DNA of 64,000 bases from Oceanicola sp. 502str15 (GTDB lineage: Bacteria > Pseudomonadota > Alphaproteobacteria > Rhodobacterales > Rhodobacteraceae): assembly GCF_024105635.1 (NCBI RefSeq), contig NZ_WYDQ01000001.1, positions 868,001-932,000 of the forward strand, in the 5' to 3' direction. The translations under genes were made by a program, and so were the position numbers. Numbering within the stretch: position 1 is the first letter of the stretch; each line of letters opens with the position of its first letter. The notes below the pieces were generated by a model. The model had not been told where the DNA came from. It ran no database searches and worked only from the letters and a program-made list of their open reading frames with translations. Shown one piece after another: positions 45,049-53,500 of the stretch.

Positions 45049-45570
45049 GTGGCTGTCACCACCAACATGCTGGCCAGCTGGCGTGCGCCGCGCGTCACGC
45101 TGCGCCGGATGCTTGCGGCCGGCACCCGCGAAGACAGGGCGCTGATCCTGCTGATGGCGGGCTGCCTCGTGATCTTCATCGCGCAGTGGCCGCGACTTGC
45201 CCGCGATGCCGAGTTGCAGACCCTCGGCGCGGAGGCCGAACAGCCGCTGCAGATGCTGATCGGCGGCACCCTGCTGGCCTGGCTCTTCATCATGCCCATC
45301 GTGTTCTACCTGCTGGCCCTGCTGTCGCATCTCGCGCTCAAGCCCTTCGGCGGGCGCGGCAGCGGCTATGGCGCAAGGCTGGCGCTGTTCTGGACGGTGC
45401 TGGTGGTGTCGCCGCTGATGCTGCTCTACGGGCTGACCCGGGGGTTCATCGGCGATGGGCCGGAGGCAACGCTGGTGGGGGCCGTGGTGGTCATCGGGTT
45501 TTTCGTGCATTGGGGGCTGTGCCTCGTGGAGGCCGAGTTTGGCCCCGAAGCCGGAAAGGCGACCCCATGA
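45049..45570 (+). CDS. Yip1-like membrane protein (first of pair)
   Basis: A 173-aa protein with about four hydrophobic segments: LILLMAGCLVIFIAQWPRLA, GGTLLAWLFIMPIVFYLLAL, LALFWTVLVVSPLMLLYGL and TLVGAVVVIGFFVHWGLCLV. GEE-type motifs are absent, but the spacing and the partner gene resemble Yip1 domain proteins. GTG 45049 follows GAGGGCAGGG; its stop overlaps the next ATG (ATGA). Function unknown. Confidence 0.72.
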   Translation: MAVTTNMLASWRAPRVTLRRMLAAGTREDRALILLMAGCLVIFIAQWPRLARDAELQTLGAEAEQPLQMLIGGTLLAWLFIMPIVFYLLALLSHLALKPFGGRGSGYGARLALFWTVLVVSPLMLLYGLTRGFIGDGPEATLVGAVVVIGFFVHWGLCLVEAEFGPEAGKATP

Positions 45571-46172
45571 GCTCCAACCTACTGACCCTGATGCAGCTCA
45601 CCGCCCGCCGCCCGCGCGAGGCGATGGCGCATGTGCAATCGCTCCAGCTGACCTCGGCGGTGGCCTGGCAGGTCTTTGCGCTGGTGCTGGTGATCGAGCT
45701 GATCTTCGCCCATCTGCTCGGCCTCATGCTCGGCCCGGTCGATGTGCCCGCCGATGGGGCGCTGGCCCCGGCGCTGGCCCTCAGCCCGATGCTGCTGGGC
45801 GCGATCCAGGGCTGCCTGCTGGTGCTGATGGTCTTCGGCCTGCACTGGGTCGGGCGCGCCTTCGGCGGCACCGGGCGGCTGGAAGACGCGATCCTGCTGA
45901 TGGCGCTGCTCCAGTTTGCGCTGATCGTGCTTCAGGCCGTCGAGATCCTGCTGATCCTCATCTTCCCCGGCCTCGCCGCCGGGGTGATGCTGTTCAACGT
46001 CTTCGTCTTCTTCTACCTGCTGACCAGCTTCACCACGCAGTTGCACGGCTTCACCAAGCCGCCGCTGGTGTTTCTGGGCATCATCCTCACCATGATCGGG
46101 GGCATCATCGGCCTGTCGATCATTCTCACCATCATCGGTGTCACCATCCCCGGAACCCCGCCCAATGTATGA
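45567..46172 (+). CDS. Yip1-like membrane protein (second of pair)
   Basis: A 201-aa membrane protein with about five helices, including AWQVFALVLVIELIFAHLLG, LALSPMLLGAIQGCLLVLMV, DAILLMALLQFALIVLQAVE and LVFLGIILTMIGGIIGLSII. The N-terminal TLMQLTARRPREAMAHVQSL is a common opening of Yip1 family proteins in Rhodobacterales. It overlaps the preceding gene by 4 bases and the following sufS by 8, so it is co-translated with both. Its place in a suf operon is consistent but unexplained. Confidence 0.78.
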   Translation: MSSNLLTLMQLTARRPREAMAHVQSLQLTSAVAWQVFALVLVIELIFAHLLGLMLGPVDVPADGALAPALALSPMLLGAIQGCLLVLMVFGLHWVGRAFGGTGRLEDAILLMALLQFALIVLQAVEILLILIFPGLAAGVMLFNVFVFFYLLTSFTTQLHGFTKPPLVFLGIILTMIGGIIGLSIILTIIGVTIPGTPPNV

Positions 46173-47385
46173 CGTCTCCGCCATCCGCGCCGACTTTCCG
46201 ATCCTCGCCCGCGAGGTGAACGGCAAGCCGCTGACATACCTCGACAACGGCGCATCGGCGCAGAAGCCGCGGGCGGTGATCGAGGCGATCACCCGGGCCT
46301 ACGAGATGGAATACGCCAATGTGCACCGCGGGTTGCACTACCTCTCCAACCTCGCGACCGACAACTACGAGGCGGTGCGCGGCAAGATCGCCCGCTTTCT
46401 CGGCGCGGGTGACGAGCAGGAGATCGTGTTCAACACCGGCACCACCGAGGGCATCAACCTGGTCAGCTACGGCTGGGCCGCGCCGCGCCTTGAAGCGGGC
46501 GACGAGATCGTGCTGTCGGTGATGGAACACCACGCCAATATCGTGCCTTGGCACTTCCTGCGCGAGCGGCAAGGCGTGGTGCTGAAGTGGGTCGAGCCCG
46601 AGGCCGACGGCAGCCTGCCGTCGCAGAAGGTGATCGACGCGATCGGCCCGCGCACGAAGCTCGTGGCCATCACCCACATGTCCAACGTGCTCGGCACGGT
46701 GGTGGACGTGGCCGCGATCTGCAAGGCGGCGCGCGACAAGGGCGTGGCTACGCTGGTCGACGGCTCGCAGGCGGCGGTGCACATGCCCGTCAACGTCGAC
46801 GAGATCGGCGCCGATTTCTACGCCATCACCGGCCACAAGCTCTATGGCCCCTCCGGCTCCGGCGCGATCCACATCCGCAAGGAGCGGATGGCCGAGATGC
46901 GCCCCTTCATGGGGGGCGGCGACATGATCCGCGAGGTGGGCCGCGAGGCGGTCAGCTACACCGACCCGCCGATGAAGTTCGAGGCCGGCACGCCGGGCAT
47001 CGTGTCCACCATCGGGCTCGGCGCCGCGCTCGACTACATGATGGGCCTTGGCATGGAGAACATCGCCGCCCACGAGGCCAGCCTCCGCGACTACGCCCGC
47101 GCCAAGCTCTTCGGCCTGAACTGGCTCAACGTGCAGGGCGACGCGCCGGGCAAGGGTGCGATCTTTTCCTTCACCATCGAAGGTGCGGGCCATGCGCATG
47201 ACATCTCGACCGTGCTCGACAAGCGCGGCGTCGCCGTGCGCGCCGGCCACCATTGCGCCCAGCCGCTGATGGAGCACCTCGGCGTCACCGCCACCTGCCG
47301 CGCCTCCTTCGGGCTCTACAACACCGAGGAAGAGGTCGACCGGCTGGTTTCGGCGCTGGAGCTCTGCCACGAGCTCTTCGCCTGA
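46165..47385 (+). CDS. sufS: Cysteine desulfurase SufS
   Basis: A 406-aa class II PLP desulfurase. VSAIRADFPILAREVNGKPL and TYLDNGASAQKPRAVIEAIT open it, IVFNTGTTEGINLVSYGW binds PLP, LSVMEHHANIVPWHFL follows, the Schiff-base Lys lies in AITGHKLYGPSGSGAI (about 225) and the persulfide Cys in VRAGHHCAQPLMEHLGV (about 364). No SufE or SufU gene is visible in the window. ATG 46165 is placed eight bases inside the Yip1-like gene. It is the last suf gene here; a tRNA follows. Confidence 0.95.
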   Translation: MYDVSAIRADFPILAREVNGKPLTYLDNGASAQKPRAVIEAITRAYEMEYANVHRGLHYLSNLATDNYEAVRGKIARFLGAGDEQEIVFNTGTTEGINLVSYGWAAPRLEAGDEIVLSVMEHHANIVPWHFLRERQGVVLKWVEPEADGSLPSQKVIDAIGPRTKLVAITHMSNVLGTVVDVAAICKAARDKGVATLVDGSQAAVHMPVNVDEIGADFYAITGHKLYGPSGSGAIHIRKERMAEMRPFMGGGDMIREVGREAVSYTDPPMKFEAGTPGIVSTIGLGAALDYMMGLGMENIAAHEASLRDYARAKLFGLNWLNVQGDAPGKGAIFSFTIEGAGHAHDISTVLDKRGVAVRAGHHCAQPLMEHLGVTATCRASFGLYNTEEEVDRLVSALELCHELFA

Positions 47386-47486
47386 CGGCGAGGGGCGCGC
47401 GGGGCCGGAAAACGCCTCGCCAATCCCCGTCACCGCGCCGCTTGCAGCCCTCCGCCACCCGGTCAGGCCTGCCGTCAAATTCCCGA

Positions 47487-47515
47487 TTGCGAGGCCGGGG
47501 CAGGGCCGCTATACG
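47487..47515 (+). promoter_or_regulatory. tRNA-Arg promoter
   Basis: TTGCGA (47487-47492), 17 bases, TATACG (47510-47515). The tRNA begins 12 bases after the -10 element, as expected for a short processed leader. Confidence 0.55.
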
Positions 47516-47526
47516 GACGCCTGCGT

Positions 47527-47603
47527 GGACCCATAGCTCAGCTGGATAGAGCGCTGCCCTCCGAAGGCAGAGGCCAGAGGTTCGAATCCTCTTGGGTCCG
47601 CCA
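47527..47603 (+). tRNA. tRNA-Arg (anticodon CCG)
   Basis: A full cloverleaf: acceptor GGACCCA pairs with TGGGTCC (47593-47599), D arm GCTCAGCTGGATAGAGC, anticodon stem CTGCC/GGCAG with loop CTCCGAA giving anticodon CCG, T arm AGAGGTTCGAATCCTCT, and encoded CCA. It reads CGG. It stands alone, between the suf operon and the secretion locus. Its 3' end is a typical integration target, but no integrase gene is in view. Confidence 0.97.
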
Positions 47604-47658
47604 TAGATTTCCCTGCTCCGAACGCCCCCGAAATCTGCCCTGCGGCGGGCCGTTGAGG

Positions 47659-47688
47659 TTGACGTTGGGTCCGCTATCGGTGCTTAAT
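47659..47688 (+). promoter_or_regulatory. Possible promoter of the two-partner secretion locus
   Basis: TTGACG (47659-47664), 18 bases, CTTAAT (47683-47688). It lies in an AT-richer stretch (47690-47760) that contains no gene. The first gene begins 156 bases past the -10. An alternative pair is TTGCGA (47697) and TAACAC (47719). Confidence 0.4.
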
Positions 47689-47843
47689 CGAACTGGTTGC
47701 GATGTTCAGTATGTCAAATAACACTTTTTATTGAAAAGATCTTTCCGGCTGAACGCTGGTTTGGCCGTGCCGGGCGGGGATGATCCTGGCACCTGGAAGC
47801 GGGAATGGGCGCCGAGATTACCGGTGCCGGAGGGGATGCGCAG

Positions 47844-48371
47844 ATGCGCAATGATATGAGTGGCGACAGCGGCGGTTCGCGACGGTGGTCGTGGGGCCTT
47901 GCCGTGGGGGCCTTGGCGCTTGCTGCCTTGCAGGCGTCTCAGGCGGTTGCGGCCGAGCAGACATTCACCGACTGGCGCGTCGATTGCCCGGGCGAGGGGC
48001 GGGCCTGCACGGCCTCGATCACCAGCTTTGCCGAAGACCGCACGTGGCTCTCGACGCTGCGGGTCCAGCCGGGGCAGGCGGCGGGAGAGCTGCCGGTCCA
48101 GATCCTCGTGCCCCCGGGCGTGCACCTTGCCTCGGGCCTCTTCGTGGCGGTGCCGGGCCAGAAGATCGCCGAGGCCACCTATCTCACCTGCACCAATCAG
48201 GCCTGCGACGCCCGCGTCAGCATTTCCGAGCGACAGTTGACCAGCTGGAAGCGTGCCCGTGCCGCGCGGCTGCGCTATCGCCCGTCGTCCACCGCGCCGC
48301 CGATCGAATATGAGGTATCGCTGATGGGGCTGACGGCGGCCCTCGGCGCTGCGGCGGAGGGCGTGGAATGA
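47844..48371 (+). CDS. IalB-like periplasmic protein (first copy)
   Basis: A 175-aa secreted protein of the invasion-associated locus B type. A signal peptide follows a basic start (RRWSWGLAVGALALAALQAS, cleaved after about AVAA). The mature protein has FTDWRVDCPGEGRACTAS, VPPGVHLASGLFVAVPGQKI, YLTCTNQACDARVSISERQL, giving four Cys as in family members. ATG 47844 follows AGGGG by eight bases. The stop overlaps the TpsB start (ATGA). IalB proteins are known from Bartonella as invasion-linked, but most homologues have no proven role. Its coupling to a secretion transporter suggests a periplasmic accessory function. Confidence 0.8.
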   Translation: MRNDMSGDSGGSRRWSWGLAVGALALAALQASQAVAAEQTFTDWRVDCPGEGRACTASITSFAEDRTWLSTLRVQPGQAAGELPVQILVPPGVHLASGLFVAVPGQKIAEATYLTCTNQACDARVSISERQLTSWKRARAARLRYRPSSTAPPIEYEVSLMGLTAALGAAAEGVE

Positions 48372-49882
48372 AGCAGCTGTTCGCCGCCCTGATCCTCGCC
48401 TTCACCCTGTTTGCGGGACAGCCCGCCCAGGCACAGACCTTCGAGATCAAGGGCGTTGCCGTAGAGGCCTCGGCCTATCTCCACCCCGACGTGATCGCCG
48501 ATGTCACCGGCAAGTACATCCGCCGCCCGATCACCTTCGCCGACCTTCAGCAGATGCTGGCCGAGATCAACGGCCTCTACAACGCCGCCGGGGTGCCCAC
48601 CGCCCAGGCGATCCTGCCGCCCCAGGAGGTGCGCGACGGGATCCTCAAGGTGTCGCTGATCGAGGCCGAGATCGAGGATGTCGAGTTTGTCGGGCTCAGC
48701 AACACCTCCGAGCGGTTCCTGCGGCGCAACATCTCGCTGCCCTCGGGCGAGAAGCCCGATTTCGACCGGATCGAGCGTGATCTTCAGGTCTTCGACATCG
48801 CCCATGACATCTCGCCCCAGCTCAGCTTCGGGCCGGGCCGGGAGGTTGGCACCACCCGGGCCATCGTTACCGCAGACGAGCCCAAGCGCTTTGCGATCAC
48901 CGCCTCGGTCGACAATTTCGGCCGCCCCGAAACCGGCGAGGCGCGGGCCACGGTCTTCGGGCGCTGGTCCTCGGTGACGGGCGTGCGCGATACGCTGTCG
49001 TTCCAGATCCAGGCCTCGCAGGGGGCCAAGTCTTCGTCGCTGGGCTATTCCCGCCCGGTCGGGCCCGGGGGCGGGCGCGTGGTGGCGACGCTGAGCTTTT
49101 CGCAATCCTCGATCATCGGCGGCGAGTTCACCCCGGTCAGCATCGTGTCGGATTCGCTGGGCGGCAGCCTGTCGTACCGGCGCCCGGCCTGGGTGCGGCC
49201 CGACCGCTACTGGCTGTTCGAGGGCGGCGTGACCTTCGACAGCACCGAATCCACCATCGACGGGCTGACCTTTGCCGATGTGCAGCTCTGGGATGTCTTC
49301 ATGACGGCCCGCTACAATCGGCGCTTCGACAAGTCGACCCTCGGCTTCAGCGCCGGGCTGCGGATCGGCCAGGCCGATGCGCTTGGCACCTCGCAGACCG
49401 AGGGCGACTACTGGCTGATCTATGGCGAGGGCACCTATGCCGGCCCGATCAACGACCGGCTGATGTTCAACGGGGCGCTGCGCTACCAATATGCCCATGG
49501 CGAGAACCTCCCGGTGGCCCGCCTCTTCACCGTGGGTGGCGTGGGCACCGTGCGCGGCTATCCCAACGACATCCGCGCCGGGGACTCCGGTGTGCTGGTG
49601 AACCTCCAGGTCTCCTCACGCAAGCCCTACACCCCGCGCAACATGCCCAAGTGGAAGATCAGCCCCTTCGCCTTCGTCGACGCCGCGCTGATCGTGCCAT
49701 TCCGCCCCGATGGCGGGATCGACGGCGAGCAGGACGTGCTGGCCTCGATCGGCGGCGGCGCCTCGATCCAGATCGGCAAGGCCAATGTGCTGGCCATGGT
49801 CGGGGTGCCGATGAAGAACACCCTCGGCTTCGACCAGGCCGGGCAACCGAAATTCTATCTTGGCCTCGACTACAATTTCTGA
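48368..49882 (+). CDS. Outer-membrane transporter of two-partner secretion (TpsB, ShlB/FhaC family)
   Basis: A 504-aa Omp85-superfamily protein that would export the adhesin across the outer membrane. Residues 1-22 are a signal peptide (FAALILAFTLFAGQPAQAQ). POTRA-like parts span about 25-160 (FEIKGVAVEAS, LYNAAGVPTAQAILPPQEVR, LKVSLIEAEIEDVEFVGLSN). The rest is amphipathic beta strands ending in a C-terminal Phe (FYLGLDYNF) as in outer-membrane barrels. TVRGYPNDIRAGDSG near 395 is the VRGY loop 6 motif of TpsB. Translation is coupled to the first IalB-like gene. It precedes the second IalB-like gene and the adhesin by 35 and 645 bases. Confidence 0.93.
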   Translation: MKQLFAALILAFTLFAGQPAQAQTFEIKGVAVEASAYLHPDVIADVTGKYIRRPITFADLQQMLAEINGLYNAAGVPTAQAILPPQEVRDGILKVSLIEAEIEDVEFVGLSNTSERFLRRNISLPSGEKPDFDRIERDLQVFDIAHDISPQLSFGPGREVGTTRAIVTADEPKRFAITASVDNFGRPETGEARATVFGRWSSVTGVRDTLSFQIQASQGAKSSSLGYSRPVGPGGGRVVATLSFSQSSIIGGEFTPVSIVSDSLGGSLSYRRPAWVRPDRYWLFEGGVTFDSTESTIDGLTFADVQLWDVFMTARYNRRFDKSTLGFSAGLRIGQADALGTSQTEGDYWLIYGEGTYAGPINDRLMFNGALRYQYAHGENLPVARLFTVGGVGTVRGYPNDIRAGDSGVLVNLQVSSRKPYTPRNMPKWKISPFAFVDAALIVPFRPDGGIDGEQDVLASIGGGASIQIGKANVLAMVGVPMKNTLGFDQAGQPKFYLGLDYNF

Positions 49883-49917
49883 GGCCACCAAAGGACGTGA
49901 ACGAAGTGGATGAGCCT

Positions 49918-50469
49918 ATGAAACCGATTGCCAACCTTGCCGCAGCCCTTGCGATGGCGCTCTGTGCCAGCTCGGCACCGGCACTGGCGCAGGAGGCCAC
50001 CGAGCCCGCCGCCGAGCCGAGCGAGGATGTGGGCAACAACACCGCCTTCGGCGACTGGATCGTGAGCTGCGAGGCCGTGACCATCAAGAAGACGGCCTGC
50101 AGCCTCGTGCAGGAGCAGCGCCTGAAGGAGAGCGGGCAGCTCGTGGCCCGCTTCGTCGCGCTGCCGGTGTCCGACGGGGCCATTCTGCTCGCGCAGGTGC
50201 CGATGGGTGTCTACCTGCCCGGCGGCGCGGTCTACCGCTTTGCCGGCAATGACGCGCAGGAGCAGCGCGAGATGATCTGGCAACGCTGCGCCGAGAACGT
50301 CTGCGAGGCCGCCGCGCCGCTCAGCGAGGAGGAGCTGGCGGTGTTTGCCGAGGAAGAGGCGCTGCTGTTCGGGTTCCGGCCCACGGCAGAGAGCGAGCCG
50401 GTGGTGCTGCGGGTCGATATCTCGCGCTTCGCCGAGGCGGTGCAGAAGTTGCGCGACAGCGCAAGTTGA
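49918..50469 (+). CDS. IalB-like periplasmic protein (second copy)
   Basis: A 183-aa secreted protein. Signal peptide MKPIANLAAALAMALCASSA is followed by PALAQ, then an acidic linker of about 20 residues. The core has FGDWIVSCEAVTIKKTACSL, LLAQVPMGVYLPGGAVYRFA, EQREMIWQRCAENVCEAAAP, again four Cys. It is a diverged paralogue of the copy at 47844 (Cys spacing alike, residues mostly different). The ATG at 49918 fits the signal peptide; GTG 49906 and 49897 are alternatives with AAGGA nearby. It lies directly before the adhesin gene. Confidence 0.8.
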   Translation: MKPIANLAAALAMALCASSAPALAQEATEPAAEPSEDVGNNTAFGDWIVSCEAVTIKKTACSLVQEQRLKESGQLVARFVALPVSDGAILLAQVPMGVYLPGGAVYRFAGNDAQEQREMIWQRCAENVCEAAAPLSEEELAVFAEEEALLFGFRPTAESEPVVLRVDISRFAEAVQKLRDSAS

Positions 50470-50527
50470 ACACTTCGGGCGCGGCGGAGGTCGTTGCGCC
50501 CGGAACGGAATTAAAGGGGCGGTAGCC

Positions 50528-53500
50528 ATGACCAGCCACGACAAGCGGACCAGCAGACCCAGCACAGCGGCGGCGCCGACTGCGCACAAGCGCTGGCCGT
50601 TCCCGCGCCGCACCATTGCCGGGCTGCTCGGCTCGGTCTCGATGGTGGCGATGCAGGTGCTCCCGGCGACGGGGCAGGTCGTGGCGGTGGCGGGCAGCGG
50701 CACCTCGGTGTCCGCCCCCTCCGGTGCCGTCACCGTCGAAACCAGCAACGTGCGCGGCTCCACCGCCTACAACCAGTTCGAATCCTTCAACGTCAACGAC
50801 ACGACCACGGTGGACCTGTTCCAGCCGGTCAATTCGACCGCGCTGGTCAACATCATCCGCAGTGGCGGCCCCTCGCAGATCGACGGCATAGTGAATGCGC
50901 GGGTCGGCATTCCGGGGGCCAGCGTGATCGGCGGCAATGTCTATTTCGTCAACGCCGACGGCTTCGTGGTGTCGAGCAGCGGTGTCATCAACGCCGGAAA
51001 CCTGACCCTGACCACGCCCACCAGCGGCTTCGTCGATGACCTCACAGCCGAGGCCAACGGCGGCTCGGTGCTGGGCAACCCGACACAGACGCTCTTTGCC
51101 GGGGGCGAGCCGCTGAACGCGGCCTCCGAGATCCAGATGCTGGGCGAGATCAACGCCACCCGGCTCGACATGCGCGCGGGCCTGCGGATGATCGTGGACG
51201 GGCGCATCACGGTGCGCAGCAACACGTCCACCGGGCGGATCGACCCGGCCGTCAACGTCGAGGGCGTGCCCACGGCGGGCGGCGTGCAGATCGGCGCGGG
51301 CGGGGTGATCCGGCTGGTGTCGGGCGGGGCGATGCAGGTGCGCGGCCAGGTCAGCGCCAAGGCCGATACCGCGGGGACTTTTCCCCATGGCGGGCTGATC
51401 GAGGGCATTGCCGATGGCGACATGACCCTTGGCGCCAGCATCGACGTGAGCAATGGCGCGGGCGACGCGGGCTCGGTGATGATGTTCACCCGTGGCTCCG
51501 CGGTAATGGAGGCGGCACTCGATGTCACCGCCAGCTCCAGTGCCGGTTCGGGCGGCTTCTTTGCCCTGCGGGCCGTCGGCGACGTGACCGACGCCCAGGG
51601 CAACATCGACACCGGGGCAGGCGGCGAGAGCTTCCTGCTCGGCGAGAACGTGACCGTCTCCGGCGATCTGACGACGGGGGGCGGCTCGATCGGCATTCGC
51701 GGCCTGACCAAGGTGACAGTCGATACCGGCGCGGGCATTTCCACCCGTGGCCCCGGTGCGGCCGATGCCTTCACCGGCGCCCCCTCCACCGCTGCGGCGG
51801 GCGATCTGGTGATCTCCTCCCGCGAGATCGACGTGAAATCCGGCGCCACCCTGCGCGCCGACAGCGCCAGCGCCGACGGCGGCGGTTTCGTGGGCCTCAT
51901 GGCGCGCAACACCAACACTGGCATCGCCTGGGCGATCAACCCCGAGTCCGAGGTGGCCAAGGTCACCATCAGCAGCGCCAGCATCATCGGCGGCACCGTT
52001 GTTGTGAGCGCGGTGGCCAAGGCCTCCAACAGCCTCGGCGCGATCGACGAGGCGGTCGAGGCGACGCAGGTGGAGGAGCTGGAAGGCGCCACCACAGAGG
52101 CGCAGTTCGAGCAGATGCTCGACGACACGCTGCTCACCGTCACCCAGGTCTTCGAGCGCGGCATCACCACCGTGAACGGTCTCGTGCCGGTGCAGGTGCA
52201 GGTGCTGAGTGCCGATGCCAGGGTGTCGATCACCGACAGCGAGATCACCGCCAACGGCAACTGGGACCCGATCAGCGCCAGCGTGCAGAACGAGACCCCG
52301 GAATATGCCGAAAACGGCTATCTCCAGAGCGATGGCCTGCGCGAAGACGAATACGAGTTTCTGGCCGCGAGCAGCTGGTTCGACGCGCTGCTGGGCGACA
52401 ACGCCTACCAGATGCGCATCTCGCTCCCCACCGTCTTCGACGGCGCCAGCGACAGCCTCGTGATCCACAGCCACGCCGAAACGGCGCTGAACATCTCGCC
52501 GCTGGCCTACGGGCTCGGCGTTGCCGTGGCCTCGACCGACACCAAGTCGCAGGTCGACATCACCAGCAGCGCTCTCACCACCGATGCCGGCAACGTCCGG
52601 CTCGGGGCGACGGCCACCGAGAACCACACCGTCAACATCGCGGCCAAGAAAATCGCCAATGGCGCCGCGGCCGTGGCGGTGACGGTGCGCAATCTCGCCA
52701 ACCAGCTCGTGGTCGATGGCGGCTCGATCGACAGCGCCGGGCGGCTCGACGCCGGGGCCTTCACCGGGCGCACCCTCTCGACCAGCACCGTGGCCAACTC
52801 CGGCGCCGAGGGGCGGCTGGCGGTGGCCGTGGTGGTCGATATCTCGCAGGGGCTGACCGAGGCCGCGCTCGGCGGCACCATCGTCACCGGCGATGCGGTC
52901 GATCTCGATGCCGAGACCCTGTTCTTCGACGTCACCCACAATACCAGCGCCACCATGGGCCTTGCCAATGTGCAGCGCGCCATCGCCAACCACCGCAACA
53001 GCAACAACAGCGTCACCAGCTTTACCAACGCGCTGCGAAACAGCTCCTCCGGCAGCACCCCCGACCCCAACCGCGCGGCGCATTTCGGTCTTGGCGTGGC
53101 GGTCAACGTGCAGCTGAGCGAAGACACCACCCGCGCGACCCTCGGCGGCAGCTACCACGATTTCGACGATCACTCGGTGATGCTCGATCTCGACCCCACC
53201 AGCGTGACCGCCACCGGCAGCGCGGTGACGGTGAACTCGGCCTACCGCTTTGCCGATCGTGGCTCGGAAGGGGGCGGTGGCTTTACCCGTTCGACCTCCG
53301 CCGCCTTCGGCAAGCTGACCCGCGCGCTTCAGTACATGGTGGAGCGCCACAACGCGGCCAATCCGAACAACAGGGTAACCGAAGACGAGCTGCTCGGGCG
53401 CTTCTCCAATGCGCTCATGCTGAACGTTTCGGTGTCCTCCATGGTGGGCAACACCATTGCCGAGATCGGGGCCAATGCCACGATCAACGCCGGCTCGCTC

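Noticed and set aside
47387..47421. Seven-pair stem (GGCGAGG/CCTCGCC) after sufS
   Set aside because: The loop is 21 bases and no T tract follows; in DNA this GC-rich such stems occur by chance.
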